Of a DNA stretch of 48,799 bases, positions 31,623-38,768 are shown piece after piece. Numbering within the stretch: position 1 is the stretch's first letter; each line of letters starts with the position of its first letter. The notes under the pieces were generated by a model. The model ran no database searches, had not been told where the DNA came from, and worked only from the letters and a program-made list of their open reading frames with translations. The position numbers were made by a program, and so were the translations under genes. This stretch comes from a virus. The DNA lies in IMG/VR virus record IMGVR_UViG_3300048793_000037, positions 1 through 48,799 of that record, one strand, 5' to 3'.

Positions 31623-33452
31623 ATGATTTCCGTCCCGCCGATCGTCGTCACGGTCTCGCTGCCGATTCCGTTTCCGACGCCGCCGGTAATGATCGGTGTA
31701 CCGCCGATCGTCGTCGATGTCCGACTGCCCGTTCCCTTGTCGAGCTTGGTGCAGCTCTACGTGCCTCCGATCGTGATCGTCACGCGAGCCCTGTCGGCGG
31801 CGCGCCTGCGCAACCTGTTCCGGGGACAGTGCATCGGGGTCAGCGTTGATCAGCAGGGCGACGATTGCATCATCACCCTCGATCTCGAGGACTACAACCG
31901 ACTGCCGCCGCTCATCAACGTCGGAGCGCCGAGCGGCTTCTCTGGTGACCTCCCCCAGGCGGATGGGACCGTTATCTTGCTCGACCCACGGGGCGCATTG
32001 ACCGGAGCGACACAGGCATTCAAGACGTTCTCGGCCGGCGGCTACTGGCCGGACCTCTCACCGAAACTCGACCTTGTCAGTGGCTTCCTCGCACCTGAAG
32101 TGCCCGGGAGCCCGCTGATCGATGAGTCGGTCGCGCTGACCGATCTCAAGTCGTTCGTGGACGACCAGGCGCCGCGCGTCTCGGGTGCCTTGCGCTGGTG
32201 GCTCACCCCACCAGAGTTTGGCGACGGCCTTGTCCTCATGTGGGTCGACTACCTCGATCCAGTTGAGACAGCCCTGCTCCCGGCACCGTTTGACATCGAC
32301 AACGACGCCCCGAACTGGACCACGAGCCTGCTGCCGATCAAGCTCGGGCCGTTTGTGTGGAACTGGGCGAACGTCCGGGGCTCGGTCTACGTCCGAGGCG
32401 GCACGCCGGCACCGGCGGGCTCAGGCTGGGCAACTGGCGTGGGCAGTTCGCCATGGGGTGACGCCTACATCAATGCGCCTGGCTCGATCACCGCCCTCGA
32501 TGCCGCAGAGATCGGCCTGTGGCACCAGAACCGCGACTTCATCGAACAGATGACAAGCTCGGCCATCCTGCCGGGATCCCTGGGTCCGACGACGTTCATC
32601 GGCTGGCGGATCGGGCAGACCACTCACGTCACCAGCGCGGTCCATTCGCGGCTCGCCGGCGCCAGCCACCAACTGGCGGCCCGGCCGACGGTCGTCCAGA
32701 AGGTCACTGGGCGGATGGTCAGCCCTGCGGGTGGCTTGGGGATCGCGATTGATGGGGTGCCCCTGACGTTGCCCTTCGAGTGGATGAGCCTGACGTTCGA
32801 GTCAATCCTAGGCTCCGGTGGAACCGCGGCCTCGGCTTCGGCTGGCAAGGCCACCGTCGTCCTCCACCTCCTGGGCGAAGCGGGACCGCCCGGCCCTCCG
32901 AGTGCTCCGTCGGGACTCATTGCCATTGCCGGCGATGGCTTCGTCGATCTGTCTTGGGACGCGGTCCCCGAGGGAGGCCCCGGACTCACGATCGCCCAGC
33001 TCGCCGACGTCTGGATCACGCTCAACGACCTCGATCCGGCGGACTTCGAGTGGAACCTCGAGATCGGAGACGTTCCCGCTGGCCTCCTGAGCCGCGAGTT
33101 CGCCAAGCTCGCCGCGACCGTCGCCGCACCACCGGTAACCTACCGCTTCACTGTGGGGGTCAAGGACCCCGACGGCGTGAAGGCGGGCGGTTCGTCCCAG
33201 GTATCAGCTCAGATCGGGACCGGGGCCGAGTCACCGGTAGCGTTGCCGGGGGTGCCGATGGAGTGGGTGCTCCTCCAGTTCACCGACGCCGCCCAGACGA
33301 GCCCGGGCGCCCTCCTTGAGCTCATCGATGCCACAGGCACGACGGATTCGGGTGGTCGGGTGTTCACCACCCTCCAGGAGGTTTCGGGAAGTAGCCCGCT
33401 GCCCGCGAACTACAACTGGGAGGTTGTCGCCGTGGCGCTCCCGGTGGCATGA
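31623..33452 (+). CDS. Minor tail/tail-tip protein with FN3-like domain
   Basis: The 609-aa product begins with three VPPIVV-type repeats (MISVPPIVVTVSLPIPFPTP, MIGVPPIVVDVRLPVPLSS, YVPPIVIVTRA). A beta-rich body contains DQQGDDCIITLDLEDYNRLP and GGYWPDLSPKLDLVSGF. A fibronectin type III-like domain begins near residue 420 (PSAPSGLIAIAGDGFVDLSW). A similar FN3 stretch occurs in the 45972-46460 product. It overlaps the next gene by ATGA. It is probably a baseplate or tail-tip protein. Confidence 0.75.
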   Translation: MISVPPIVVTVSLPIPFPTPPVMIGVPPIVVDVRLPVPLSSLVQLYVPPIVIVTRALSAARLRNLFRGQCIGVSVDQQGDDCIITLDLEDYNRLPPLINVGAPSGFSGDLPQADGTVILLDPRGALTGATQAFKTFSAGGYWPDLSPKLDLVSGFLAPEVPGSPLIDESVALTDLKSFVDDQAPRVSGALRWWLTPPEFGDGLVLMWVDYLDPVETALLPAPFDIDNDAPNWTTSLLPIKLGPFVWNWANVRGSVYVRGGTPAPAGSGWATGVGSSPWGDAYINAPGSITALDAAEIGLWHQNRDFIEQMTSSAILPGSLGPTTFIGWRIGQTTHVTSAVHSRLAGASHQLAARPTVVQKVTGRMVSPAGGLGIAIDGVPLTLPFEWMSLTFESILGSGGTAASASAGKATVVLHLLGEAGPPGPPSAPSGLIAIAGDGFVDLSWDAVPEGGPGLTIAQLADVWITLNDLDPADFEWNLEIGDVPAGLLSREFAKLAATVAAPPVTYRFTVGVKDPDGVKAGGSSQVSAQIGTGAESPVALPGVPMEWVLLQFTDAAQTSPGALLELIDATGTTDSGGRVFTTLQEVSGSSPLPANYNWEVVAVALPVA

Positions 33453-34207
33453 GCTTTCTCATCAAGGGCCGCTCCCTCGTGTTCCGCCAGACGACCGGGG
33501 TCGGGCCCGTAGCGGAAGTCGATGGCGGAGGGACGCCGGTCGTCTTGACCCCGCATCTCATCAGCGGGCGCTCAGAAATCTTCCGCCAAGCCTCGGGGAT
33601 CGATCCCGCCGCGGAGGTGGACGGTTTCTTGTCGCCGGTCGTGATCGGGCCTCACCTCATCGCTGGCAAGGGCCAAATCTACCGCGTTCCGCCTGGGAGC
33701 GGGTGCGATGTCGGCCTCTATGACTCGTGGTCGATCTACCTGAACTGCGCTTCAGGTCCCGGGTCCCCGAGTATCTATGAGGGCGACTACTCTCCGCTCA
33801 CCATTCCTCCGTTCATCCAGGTCACTGCCCAAGGTGCAGACTTCGGCATCATGGGCGTCCAGGCTCGCACGTACCTCTCGGGCCCTCTCACATTCCCAAT
33901 GACGCCCACCCTGACGATCACCGACACGAACATTACGATGACGGTCCAGGGCCACTCCGTGACGGCCTCCTACGCGGCCGGAACACCGGGTCCCGTCCCG
34001 CCGCCTGACTTCGCCACGGCGGCCTACGAAGTTTCGGTGACCACCGAGTTCCTCCCCCCATGCGGGGTGAGCTACGAGAACGTCATCGGCAATGCGACGA
34101 ACTTCGGTGGCGGCGGTCCGATCTCCGGCACGGGGGGGACCAGTTACCCGGGGCCGTGGACTGGTCCGTTTGTCGGCCAAGCGACTTTCCTCGAACCCCA
34201 TGCTTGA
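33449..34207 (+). CDS. Tail protein with three internal repeats
   Basis: The 252-aa product overlaps the previous stop (ATGA). Residues ~1-85 are three similar blocks (IKGRSLVFRQTTGVGPVAEV, ISGRSEIFRQASGIDPAAEV, IAGKGQIYRVPPGSG), each a beta hairpin-like unit. The remainder is beta-rich (FPMTPTLTITDTNITMTVQG) with a Gly-rich C-terminus. It is probably a fibre or tail-tip protein. The next gene is reversed. Confidence 0.7.
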   Translation: MSFLIKGRSLVFRQTTGVGPVAEVDGGGTPVVLTPHLISGRSEIFRQASGIDPAAEVDGFLSPVVIGPHLIAGKGQIYRVPPGSGCDVGLYDSWSIYLNCASGPGSPSIYEGDYSPLTIPPFIQVTAQGADFGIMGVQARTYLSGPLTFPMTPTLTITDTNITMTVQGHSVTASYAAGTPGPVPPPDFATAAYEVSVTTEFLPPCGVSYENVIGNATNFGGGGPISGTGGTSYPGPWTGPFVGQATFLEPHA

Positions 34208-34219
34208 AATGTGCCTCTT

Positions 34220-34624
34220 TCAGCGCGCCGTCAGCGTCAACGACCAGCGACAGCTTCCCTGGACCTGAAGGTAGAACGTCCCAGGACCGCCGACGTGATA
34301 GGCCCACGTCTCGCCCGAGGCTGGGTCACCCGACGACCCGTACGTCCCGCCGAGCGATCGAGAAAAGTTCGCATTGGTCGGAGATTCGAGGTATGCGCCG
34401 AACACGCAGCCGGGCACCCCCTTCCACGCTGAGATGTAGGTGTCGCCGGACAGGGTGAACGGGGCTGTATTAATGTCGTTGTCGCCAGTGAATGCCGCGA
34501 TCTCTGGCGACGCGACGACCGCCGACGGCGCCGGGCTCCGGGTTGGTATAACAGTCGACGAGCTCACCACGGGTCCGGCGCAGGCGGCCAAGAGGATCGC
34601 GGCTCCGAGGATCAGGGCTTTCAT
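34220..34624 (-). CDS. Leftward lipoprotein (moron, possible superinfection exclusion)
   Basis: The start is the ATG at 34624 (134 aa), giving a lipoprotein signal MKALILGAAILLAACAGPVV with lipobox LAAC. The body has a beta-sandwich-like domain ending TYGSSGDPASGETWAYHV then TFYLQVQGSCRWSLTL, with paired Cys. An ATG at 34657 would spoil the signal peptide. Prophage-encoded surface lipoproteins often block superinfection. The gene is reversed relative to its neighbours and ends 13 bases from the tail gene. Confidence 0.75.
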   Translation of the reverse strand: MKALILGAAILLAACAGPVVSSSTVIPTRSPAPSAVVASPEIAAFTGDNDINTAPFTLSGDTYISAWKGVPGCVFGAYLESPTNANFSRSLGGTYGSSGDPASGETWAYHVGGPGTFYLQVQGSCRWSLTLTAR

Positions 34625-34644
34625 GCTGGGACCGTACACCCGGC

Positions 34645-34667
34645 TGTCAAGAGACACGGACTTGACA
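34645..34667. promoter_or_regulatory. Inverted repeat operator candidate TGTCAAG-N9-CTTGACA
   Basis: Perfect 7-bp arms (34645-34651 and 34661-34667) put TTGACA hexamers on both strands between the leftward lipoprotein and the rightward regulator genes. One arm is the -35 of the rightward promoter. It could be a repressor binding site, for example for the XRE protein at 35004. Confidence 0.65.
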
Positions 34668-34691
34668 GTACACCGGACCGTCCCCTACCCT
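34662..34691 (+). promoter_or_regulatory. Early rightward promoter, probable leaderless start
   Basis: TTGACA (34662-34667), an 18-base spacer and TACCCT (34686-34691) place +1 near 34698, immediately before ATG 34699. The geometry matches the promoter at 8358-8330. Confidence 0.65.
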
Positions 34692-34709
34692 ACCAGACAT
34701 GACATCAGG
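34691..34709. repeat. 19-bp direct repeat at a gene start, copy 1
   Basis: TACCAGACATGACATCAGG spans the ATG of the 102-aa gene and recurs exactly at 34996-35014, across the ATG of the XRE-like gene. Both proteins therefore begin MTSG. Confidence 0.9.
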
Positions 34710-35007
34710 TTGGTTCAACAGGCCCTACGCCAGGTGCGGGATCTACGATCCGGAGTCCGGCGAGTCGTGCCTTCTGGGACCGGCCCACCCCGGCTTCCAC
34801 AAGACTAACCACCATGCGTGGCCGAATGAGCGAGACACCCTCGATTGGGCCGCGATCGGCCGGGACATCCTGCTCGGCAGGACCGTCCCCTTCTACTCTG
34901 CCCGCGAACTCGACTACGCCATCGAAGCGGCCGGCGGCTGGGCCAACGCGAAACGTATTCGCGACGCCTTCCTCGACTCCAGCGCGGAACGCGCGTACCA
35001 GACATGA
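34699..35007 (+). CDS. 102-aa knuckle protein upstream of the XRE regulator
   Basis: ATG 34699 follows a promoter directly, without a Shine-Dalgarno. The N-terminus (MTSGWFNRPYARCGIYDPES) leads into CLLGPAHPGFHK, a Cys-x5-His-x3-His knuckle with an upstream Cys at 13. The rest is helical (LDYAIEAAGGWANAKRIRDA). It overlaps the HTH gene by ATGA. It may be a zinc-dependent DNA- or protein-binding early protein. Confidence 0.7.
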   Translation: MTSGWFNRPYARCGIYDPESGESCLLGPAHPGFHKTNHHAWPNERDTLDWAAIGRDILLGRTVPFYSARELDYAIEAAGGWANAKRIRDAFLDSSAERAYQT

Positions 35008-35014
35008 CATCAGG
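34996..35014. repeat. 19-bp direct repeat at a gene start, copy 2
   Basis: Exact second copy of the 34691-34709 element, over the ATG of the XRE-like gene. It may be a repeated operator or a relic of duplication. Confidence 0.9.
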
Positions 35015-35195
35015 CGACACGCTCCGGGATCTGCGGATCAAGCTCGGTCTCACCCAGCAGCAGGTTGCCGATCGCGCTGGGTGGAAGAACCGGGCGATGG
35101 TCAGCCAGCTCGAGAAGCGCTCCGAAGTTCCGCCCGGCTCCGAGAGCCGATACGTCAAGGCCCTGTCCATTGAGCCTGATAAAACGCCGGGTTGA
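35004..35195 (+). CDS. XRE/Cro-like helix-turn-helix protein
   Basis: ATG 35004 overlaps the previous stop (ATGA). The 63-aa product has LRDLRIKLGLTQQQVADRAG then NRAMVSQLEKR, a classical XRE HTH with LTQQQVA as the first helix and a short C-terminal tail. Its size is that of Cro-like or minimal repressors. It could bind the TTGACA palindrome just upstream. It lies in the early region before recombination genes. Confidence 0.85.
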   Translation: MTSGDTLRDLRIKLGLTQQQVADRAGWKNRAMVSQLEKRSEVPPGSESRYVKALSIEPDKTPG

Positions 35196-35221
35196 CAGTC
35201 CGGTGCGGTTAGGGGTAGTTT
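35192..35221 (+). promoter_or_regulatory. Promoter candidate before the recombination genes
   Basis: TTGACA (35192-35197), 18 bases, then TAGTTT (35216-35221). The -35 overlaps the stop of the XRE gene. Transcripts would start near 35228 and carry a ~110-nt leader. Confidence 0.55.
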
Positions 35222-35244
35222 AGCAACACACGCGGCAGTTGCTA
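35221..35244 (+). other. Leader hairpin downstream of the early promoter
   Basis: TAGCAAC (35221-35227) pairs with GTTGCTA (35238-35244) around a 10-nt loop. It overlaps the -10 and probable +1 region, so it may be an operator on DNA rather than an RNA hairpin. Nothing further is recognisable between 35245 and 35338. Confidence 0.45.
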
Positions 35245-35338
35245 CCGAGAACGTAAGTTGTGTCGCGTTGGTAGAGAGGCGTGGACTCTAGTGCAGTCCC
35301 TCACGACCGACAGTCGGGACTTCCGAGTCGCTTCGGTT

Positions 35339-35491
35339 ATGTCTCGTTCCGCCGACGAAATCTGGCGCGACTACGCCGCAGCCGAGCGCCGCGCCGACCG
35401 CTCCCGTGAACGTGGTGACCGTGCCGGCGAGCTGATTGCCTCCGGGCAAGCCGCGCACTGGTTCGCCGAGTGGCTGGCGACGTCGCTGTGA
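35339..35491 (+). CDS. 50-aa charged helical protein
   Basis: ATG 35339 gives MSRSADEIWRDYAAAERRAD then SRERGDRAGELIASGQAAHW, a strongly charged helix. Its stop overlaps the next GTG. Small helical proteins of this type are common in phage early regions. Function unknown. Confidence 0.55.
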   Translation: MSRSADEIWRDYAAAERRADRSRERGDRAGELIASGQAAHWFAEWLATSL

Positions 35492-35631
35492 ACCTGCTCG
35501 CAGCGATCTTTCTAATCACCGGCGCGACCGCGGCGCTGACGCTCCTCGGCCTAGCGCTGATGGTTGCCCTCGACGGTTGGGACGCGCGGCGAGACGCGCG
35601 GCGTAGAAACCAAGCCCGACGCGTTCGATGA
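35488..35631 (+). CDS. 47-aa single-TM mini-protein
   Basis: GTG 35488 overlaps the preceding stop. A hydrophobic segment (LLAAIFLITGATAALTLLGL) is followed by a strongly basic tail (DARRDARRRNQARRVR). The stop overlaps the YqaJ ATG. It could be a membrane-associated early protein. Evidence is the double overlap and hydrophobic pattern. Confidence 0.5.
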   Translation: MNLLAAIFLITGATAALTLLGLALMVALDGWDARRDARRRNQARRVR

Positions 35632-36653
35632 CCGCGCTCGCAACGCCCTATGTCCAAGGGACTGAGGCTTGGCTCGAGGCGCGGCTCGACGGGATCGGCT
35701 CCAGCGACGCTCCGGTGATCGCTGGCGAACGCGGCTCGATCATCGAACTCTGGGCACTCAAGACACGCCAACTTGAGCCCGAGCCACCGGACCCCGACCT
35801 CGCCCGGCTCTTTGAGTGGGGCCATCGGCTTGAGCCCGTGATCGCCGCCTGGTACAGCGATGCGACGGAGCGTCCTCTCCGCCGCGTGAACCGGATGCTC
35901 GTCCATCCACGGTTCCCCTGGGCCTTCGCTTCGCTCGATCGCGTCTCGGCGCGCAAGGGCGAGCGCCGGATCGTCGAGATCAAGACGAACCGCTGGGGCT
36001 GGGCCGGCGACGAGGCCGTGCCGGGCGCGGTCCAGGCCCAGGTGCAACATCAGATGTGGGTCGCCGGTTACGACGTGGCCGATGTCGTGGTCCTGACCGG
36101 CGGCTCGGAGCCGCAGATCGTCGAAGTCCCCCGCGACGACGAGTACATCGACAACCTGACGTACGTCGAAGCGAACTTCTGGGGCCACGTCACGAGTAAG
36201 ACGACGCCCAAGGCCGACGGCTCGGAGAACACCCGCCGGGCGCTCGCTCGGATGCACCCGCGTGACGACGGGACGTGGCTGGTAGCTACGCGAGAACTGG
36301 TCGAGCTCGGCCGGCAACTCCGCGATGCACGCCTCGCCAAGAAGGAGGCGGAGGGCGCCGAGGGCACGGTCGCGAATGCGATCCTGGCAATCGTCAGGGA
36401 GGCCAGTGGGATTGAGGGAGTCCTGAGCCTCAAGCGCACGAAGGACTCCGTCGTCACCCGGATCAACTGGCCGGCCGTGGCGTCTGGCTACCGGGCGCTC
36501 CTCGACGACATCGCCGGTGTCGGGTGTCAGCACCTCACTCAGGCAGAGCGCGAGCGCGCGCTCCCGAGCCTCGATGCCGTCGAGGCCGTCCACACCCAAT
36601 CCGAGACCGCGGAGGGCTATAGGTCCATCCGCCTGTTGAAGGAGAGCACATGA
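35628..36653 (+). CDS. YqaJ-type exonuclease
   Basis: The 341-aa product shows the lambda-exonuclease/YqaJ pattern: TEAWLEARLDGIGSSDAPVI, then FEWGHRLEPVIAAWY (Glu69), WAFASLDRVS (Asp104), and RRIVEIKTNRWGWAG (Glu117-x-Lys119), with QAQVQHQMWVAG downstream. These are the PD-(D/E)XK catalytic residues of 5'-3' exonucleases that produce 3' single-stranded tails. It overlaps the RecT gene by ATGA, forming a two-gene single-strand annealing system for recombination-dependent replication. Confidence 0.92.
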   Translation: MTALATPYVQGTEAWLEARLDGIGSSDAPVIAGERGSIIELWALKTRQLEPEPPDPDLARLFEWGHRLEPVIAAWYSDATERPLRRVNRMLVHPRFPWAFASLDRVSARKGERRIVEIKTNRWGWAGDEAVPGAVQAQVQHQMWVAGYDVADVVVLTGGSEPQIVEVPRDDEYIDNLTYVEANFWGHVTSKTTPKADGSENTRRALARMHPRDDGTWLVATRELVELGRQLRDARLAKKEAEGAEGTVANAILAIVREASGIEGVLSLKRTKDSVVTRINWPAVASGYRALLDDIAGVGCQHLTQAERERALPSLDAVEAVHTQSETAEGYRSIRLLKEST

Positions 36654-37552
36654 CTACCGATACCCGGATTGCCACGACGAGCGCGGTCGATCCACAGATC
36701 ACGGGAGCCATGGCCGTGTTCGACCGGCTGGCACCGCTCAAGAGCGCACTCGGCATCGACAAGTTGACCGAGCCCGAGCTCCAACTGTTCGCGATGGTCG
36801 CGTACCAGACCGGGCTCGACCCATTCACGAAGCAGATTTACGCGATCAAGCGTGGCGGCAAGGTGACCCACCAGACCGGGATTGACGGCTACCGAACCGT
36901 GGCCGAGTCAAAGACGGGCCAGTACGCCGGATCAGATGAGGCGACCTACGAGGAATGCACCTGCGGCGAGAAAGACTCGCCCGTCCAGCATCCGGCTGTC
37001 GCCCGCGTCACGGTCCATCGGATCCTGCCCGGCGGTCATGTCGTCGATCAGGTCGGCGTCGCCCGCTGGCACGAACTCAAGCCGAACCACACGAAGCGCG
37101 ACTACGGCTACGACGACGACATGTGGTGGCGGATGCCGTTCAACCAGCTCGCCAAGTGCGCTGAGGCCAACGGCTTGCGCAAGGCGTTCCCGCGGGTGCT
37201 GGGCGGCATCTACATCGAAGAGGAGATGCAGCAGGCGGGGCCCGGTGAGAACCCGGCGCTGGTGGCTGCGGCGGCGCAGCCAACGGCCCGCGAGCGGATG
37301 GCAGCGCGCCGCGAGGCGGTCGAGCAGACGGACCCGGTCGTGGTTATCGAAGCGGGGCGCGCTGAGACCGCCGTCGACCCGGTCACGGTCGAGAACAGCC
37401 AGACGCCGGCAGAGGCGCTTTCGTGTGGCGACGTGGCCGGCGATGGGATCTCGGCCGGCGAGGTCTGCGGCCGGATGGCTGGCCATCCAGGCGTGCACAA
37501 AAACTCCGCCGCATCCGCCTCCTGGCCCCGCACGGCGGCCGAGGCGAAGTAA
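36650..37552 (+). CDS. recT: RecT/Bet-type single-strand annealing protein with C-terminal knuckle
   Basis: The 300-aa product has MAVFDRLAPLKSALGIDKLT, LQLFAMVAYQTGLDPFTKQI, YAIKRGGKVTHQTGIDGYRT and WWRMPFNQLAKCAEANGLRK, matching Redbeta/RecT annealases. The C-terminal ~50 residues add CGDVAGDGISAGEVCGRMAG then HPGVHK, the same Cys-x5-His-x3-His knuckle as in other proteins here. RecT anneals complementary strands with the YqaJ exonuclease. The knuckle is unusual for the family and may recruit a partner such as SSB. Confidence 0.93.
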   Translation: MTTDTRIATTSAVDPQITGAMAVFDRLAPLKSALGIDKLTEPELQLFAMVAYQTGLDPFTKQIYAIKRGGKVTHQTGIDGYRTVAESKTGQYAGSDEATYEECTCGEKDSPVQHPAVARVTVHRILPGGHVVDQVGVARWHELKPNHTKRDYGYDDDMWWRMPFNQLAKCAEANGLRKAFPRVLGGIYIEEEMQQAGPGENPALVAAAAQPTARERMAARREAVEQTDPVVVIEAGRAETAVDPVTVENSQTPAEALSCGDVAGDGISAGEVCGRMAGHPGVHKNSAASASWPRTAAEAK

Positions 37553-37583
37553 CCCGCCCGATCGGGGCACCAGGAGGACGCAA

Positions 37584-38033
37584 ATGGCAGTCGAGACGAA
37601 GGTCACAAACACGCGTGCCGCGCAGCGGTCGGCCTTGATCGAGGAGATCGCCGTCGCGCTCAAGGCGCTAGCCGTCCCGATCGAAGGCGGTCCGCTCGAC
37701 GGGATCGAGGTCGTCAGCCTCGGCAGCGTCAAGGAGGCGCTGCTCGAGGTCGGACAGGCCGAGTTGCCGCGTCTGAGTGAGACGAAGGCTAAGGCGAGCT
37801 CGCGGGCGCACATCTGCGGGCAACTGTCCCTCGGCGTCGATCCAGTGGAGGGTCAGGACTCATTCAAGCTCGAGGACATCACCGGCGGCGCGACCGAGCC
37901 CGCTGACGGCGAGGACGCGGACGTTGCCACCGAGGAGACGACCTCGGTCGAGATGTGCCCGCATCCAAAGTGCCTGCTCCCTGCGGAACACCGTGGTCGG
38001 CACGAGATCCTCAAGGACGGCGACGAGGCGTGA
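37584..38033 (+). CDS. 149-aa protein with C-terminal knuckle
   Basis: ATG 37584 follows AGGAGG. The N-terminus is helical (QRSALIEEIAVALKALAVPI), and the C-terminus has CPHPKCLLPAEHRGRHE, two Cys then His-x3-His. Its place after RecT suggests an annealing or SSB-like partner, but it lacks an OB-fold signature. It overlaps the next small gene by GTGA. Confidence 0.7.
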   Translation: MAVETKVTNTRAAQRSALIEEIAVALKALAVPIEGGPLDGIEVVSLGSVKEALLEVGQAELPRLSETKAKASSRAHICGQLSLGVDPVEGQDSFKLEDITGGATEPADGEDADVATEETTSVEMCPHPKCLLPAEHRGRHEILKDGDEA

Positions 38034-38152
38034 GGCACCGCCGGACTGGGCTACCCAAAGAGAAGAGCCAGCCGTGGTGCCGGACGTGCGGGAGGCAGGT
38101 GCTCGCGACGGTCGAGGGCCTCTGCCAGCGGTGCCGGAAGGCTGCACGGTGA
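38030..38152 (+). CDS. 40-aa zinc-ribbon mini-protein
   Basis: GTG 38030 overlaps the previous stop. The C-terminal half has CRTCGRQVLATVEGLCQRC, a compact CxxC...CxxC zinc ribbon. The N-terminus is basic. Mini zinc ribbons often bind nucleic acid or act as protein adaptors. The next gene begins in its stop. Confidence 0.6.
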   Translation: MRHRRTGLPKEKSQPWCRTCGRQVLATVEGLCQRCRKAAR

Positions 38153-38369
38153 TGGACCGCGGCCCGAACATGATGCACACAGAGGAGTCATGCCCTTACC
38201 GCGCCGATGCCGAACATTGGCGAGCAGCCGAGGCTGAGGGTCACGTCGTCAGTGCGAGTTCAACGAATATCTCGCCGCCGGCTGCCCGGATGTGTACCCG
38301 GGCCGCTATTCGATGGGCCGAAAGACTGACGGGACCTGGGTATATGCCGCCATTGAGCGCACGTCCTGA
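38152..38369 (+). pseudogene. Small gene with probable frameshift
   Basis: ATG 38152 reads MDRGPNMMHTEESCPYRADA then EHWRAAEAEGHVV, after which the frame degrades. A second open frame, -1 relative to the first and starting after a TGA at 38235, reads CEFNEYLAAGCPDVYPGRYS then GRKTDGTWVYAAIERTS and ends at 38369. The two halves look like one protein joined by a -1 shift between about 38235 and 38253. It could be a sequencing error, a broken gene or programmed frameshifting. Confidence 0.5.
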
Positions 38370-38758
38370 TGGACCGCGCCACAACCGCAGTCCTAGCACG
38401 TCTCCGGCGCGGCCCGGCTTCGACCGTCGAGCTGCAAGCCGAGCTGTACGCGACGCACGTAGCAAAACAGATTTTCGACCTCAGGGCGGCCAACTACAAC
38501 ATCACGACGATACGGCTGCGGAACGGGACGGCGCTCTATCAGCTCGTCAGTGAGCCGGAACCTCGGACTCAGGGAACGGCGGGATTGGTCCCGGCATCTC
38601 TAATGGTTTCGGTACGAATGGGGCCGGACGTTCCGGTGGGAGCCGTTCAGGGCAAGCCGGCCCGCGATACGCCTCGTGCGGCTCCCTCCCGAGCGCCCGT
38701 CCCGCAGTTTGGCGATCCGGCTCTCCTGCCCGAGATGCGGCCGAAGGGGCGGCGATGA
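38369..38758 (+). CDS. 129-aa winged-helix-like DNA-binding protein
   Basis: ATG 38369 overlaps the previous stop (TGATG). Residues 1-55 (ATTAVLARLRRGPASTVELQ, then YATHVAKQIFDLRAANYNIT) look like a winged helix. Residues ~60-129 are Pro/Arg-rich and less convincing; a CPRCGRR-type zinc motif is readable in another frame near 38730, so the 3' half may contain a frame error. Function unknown; transcriptional or replication role possible. Confidence 0.6.
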   Translation: MDRATTAVLARLRRGPASTVELQAELYATHVAKQIFDLRAANYNITTIRLRNGTALYQLVSEPEPRTQGTAGLVPASLMVSVRMGPDVPVGAVQGKPARDTPRAAPSRAPVPQFGDPALLPEMRPKGRR

Positions 38759-38768
38759 GGAGGAAGCG

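Noticed and set aside
34622-34650. Leftward promoter for the lipoprotein from the TTGACA at 34650-34645
   Set aside because: No acceptable -10 lies 16-18 bases downstream; the element was reported only as an inverted repeat.
35196-35300. tRNA-like region near 35200
   Set aside because: It shows an inverted repeat but no acceptor stem, T-arm or anticodon arrangement.
35337-36599. Minus-strand 420-codon frame opposite the exonuclease
   Set aside because: The plus strand carries the YqaJ family residues; the minus frame has no recognisable features.
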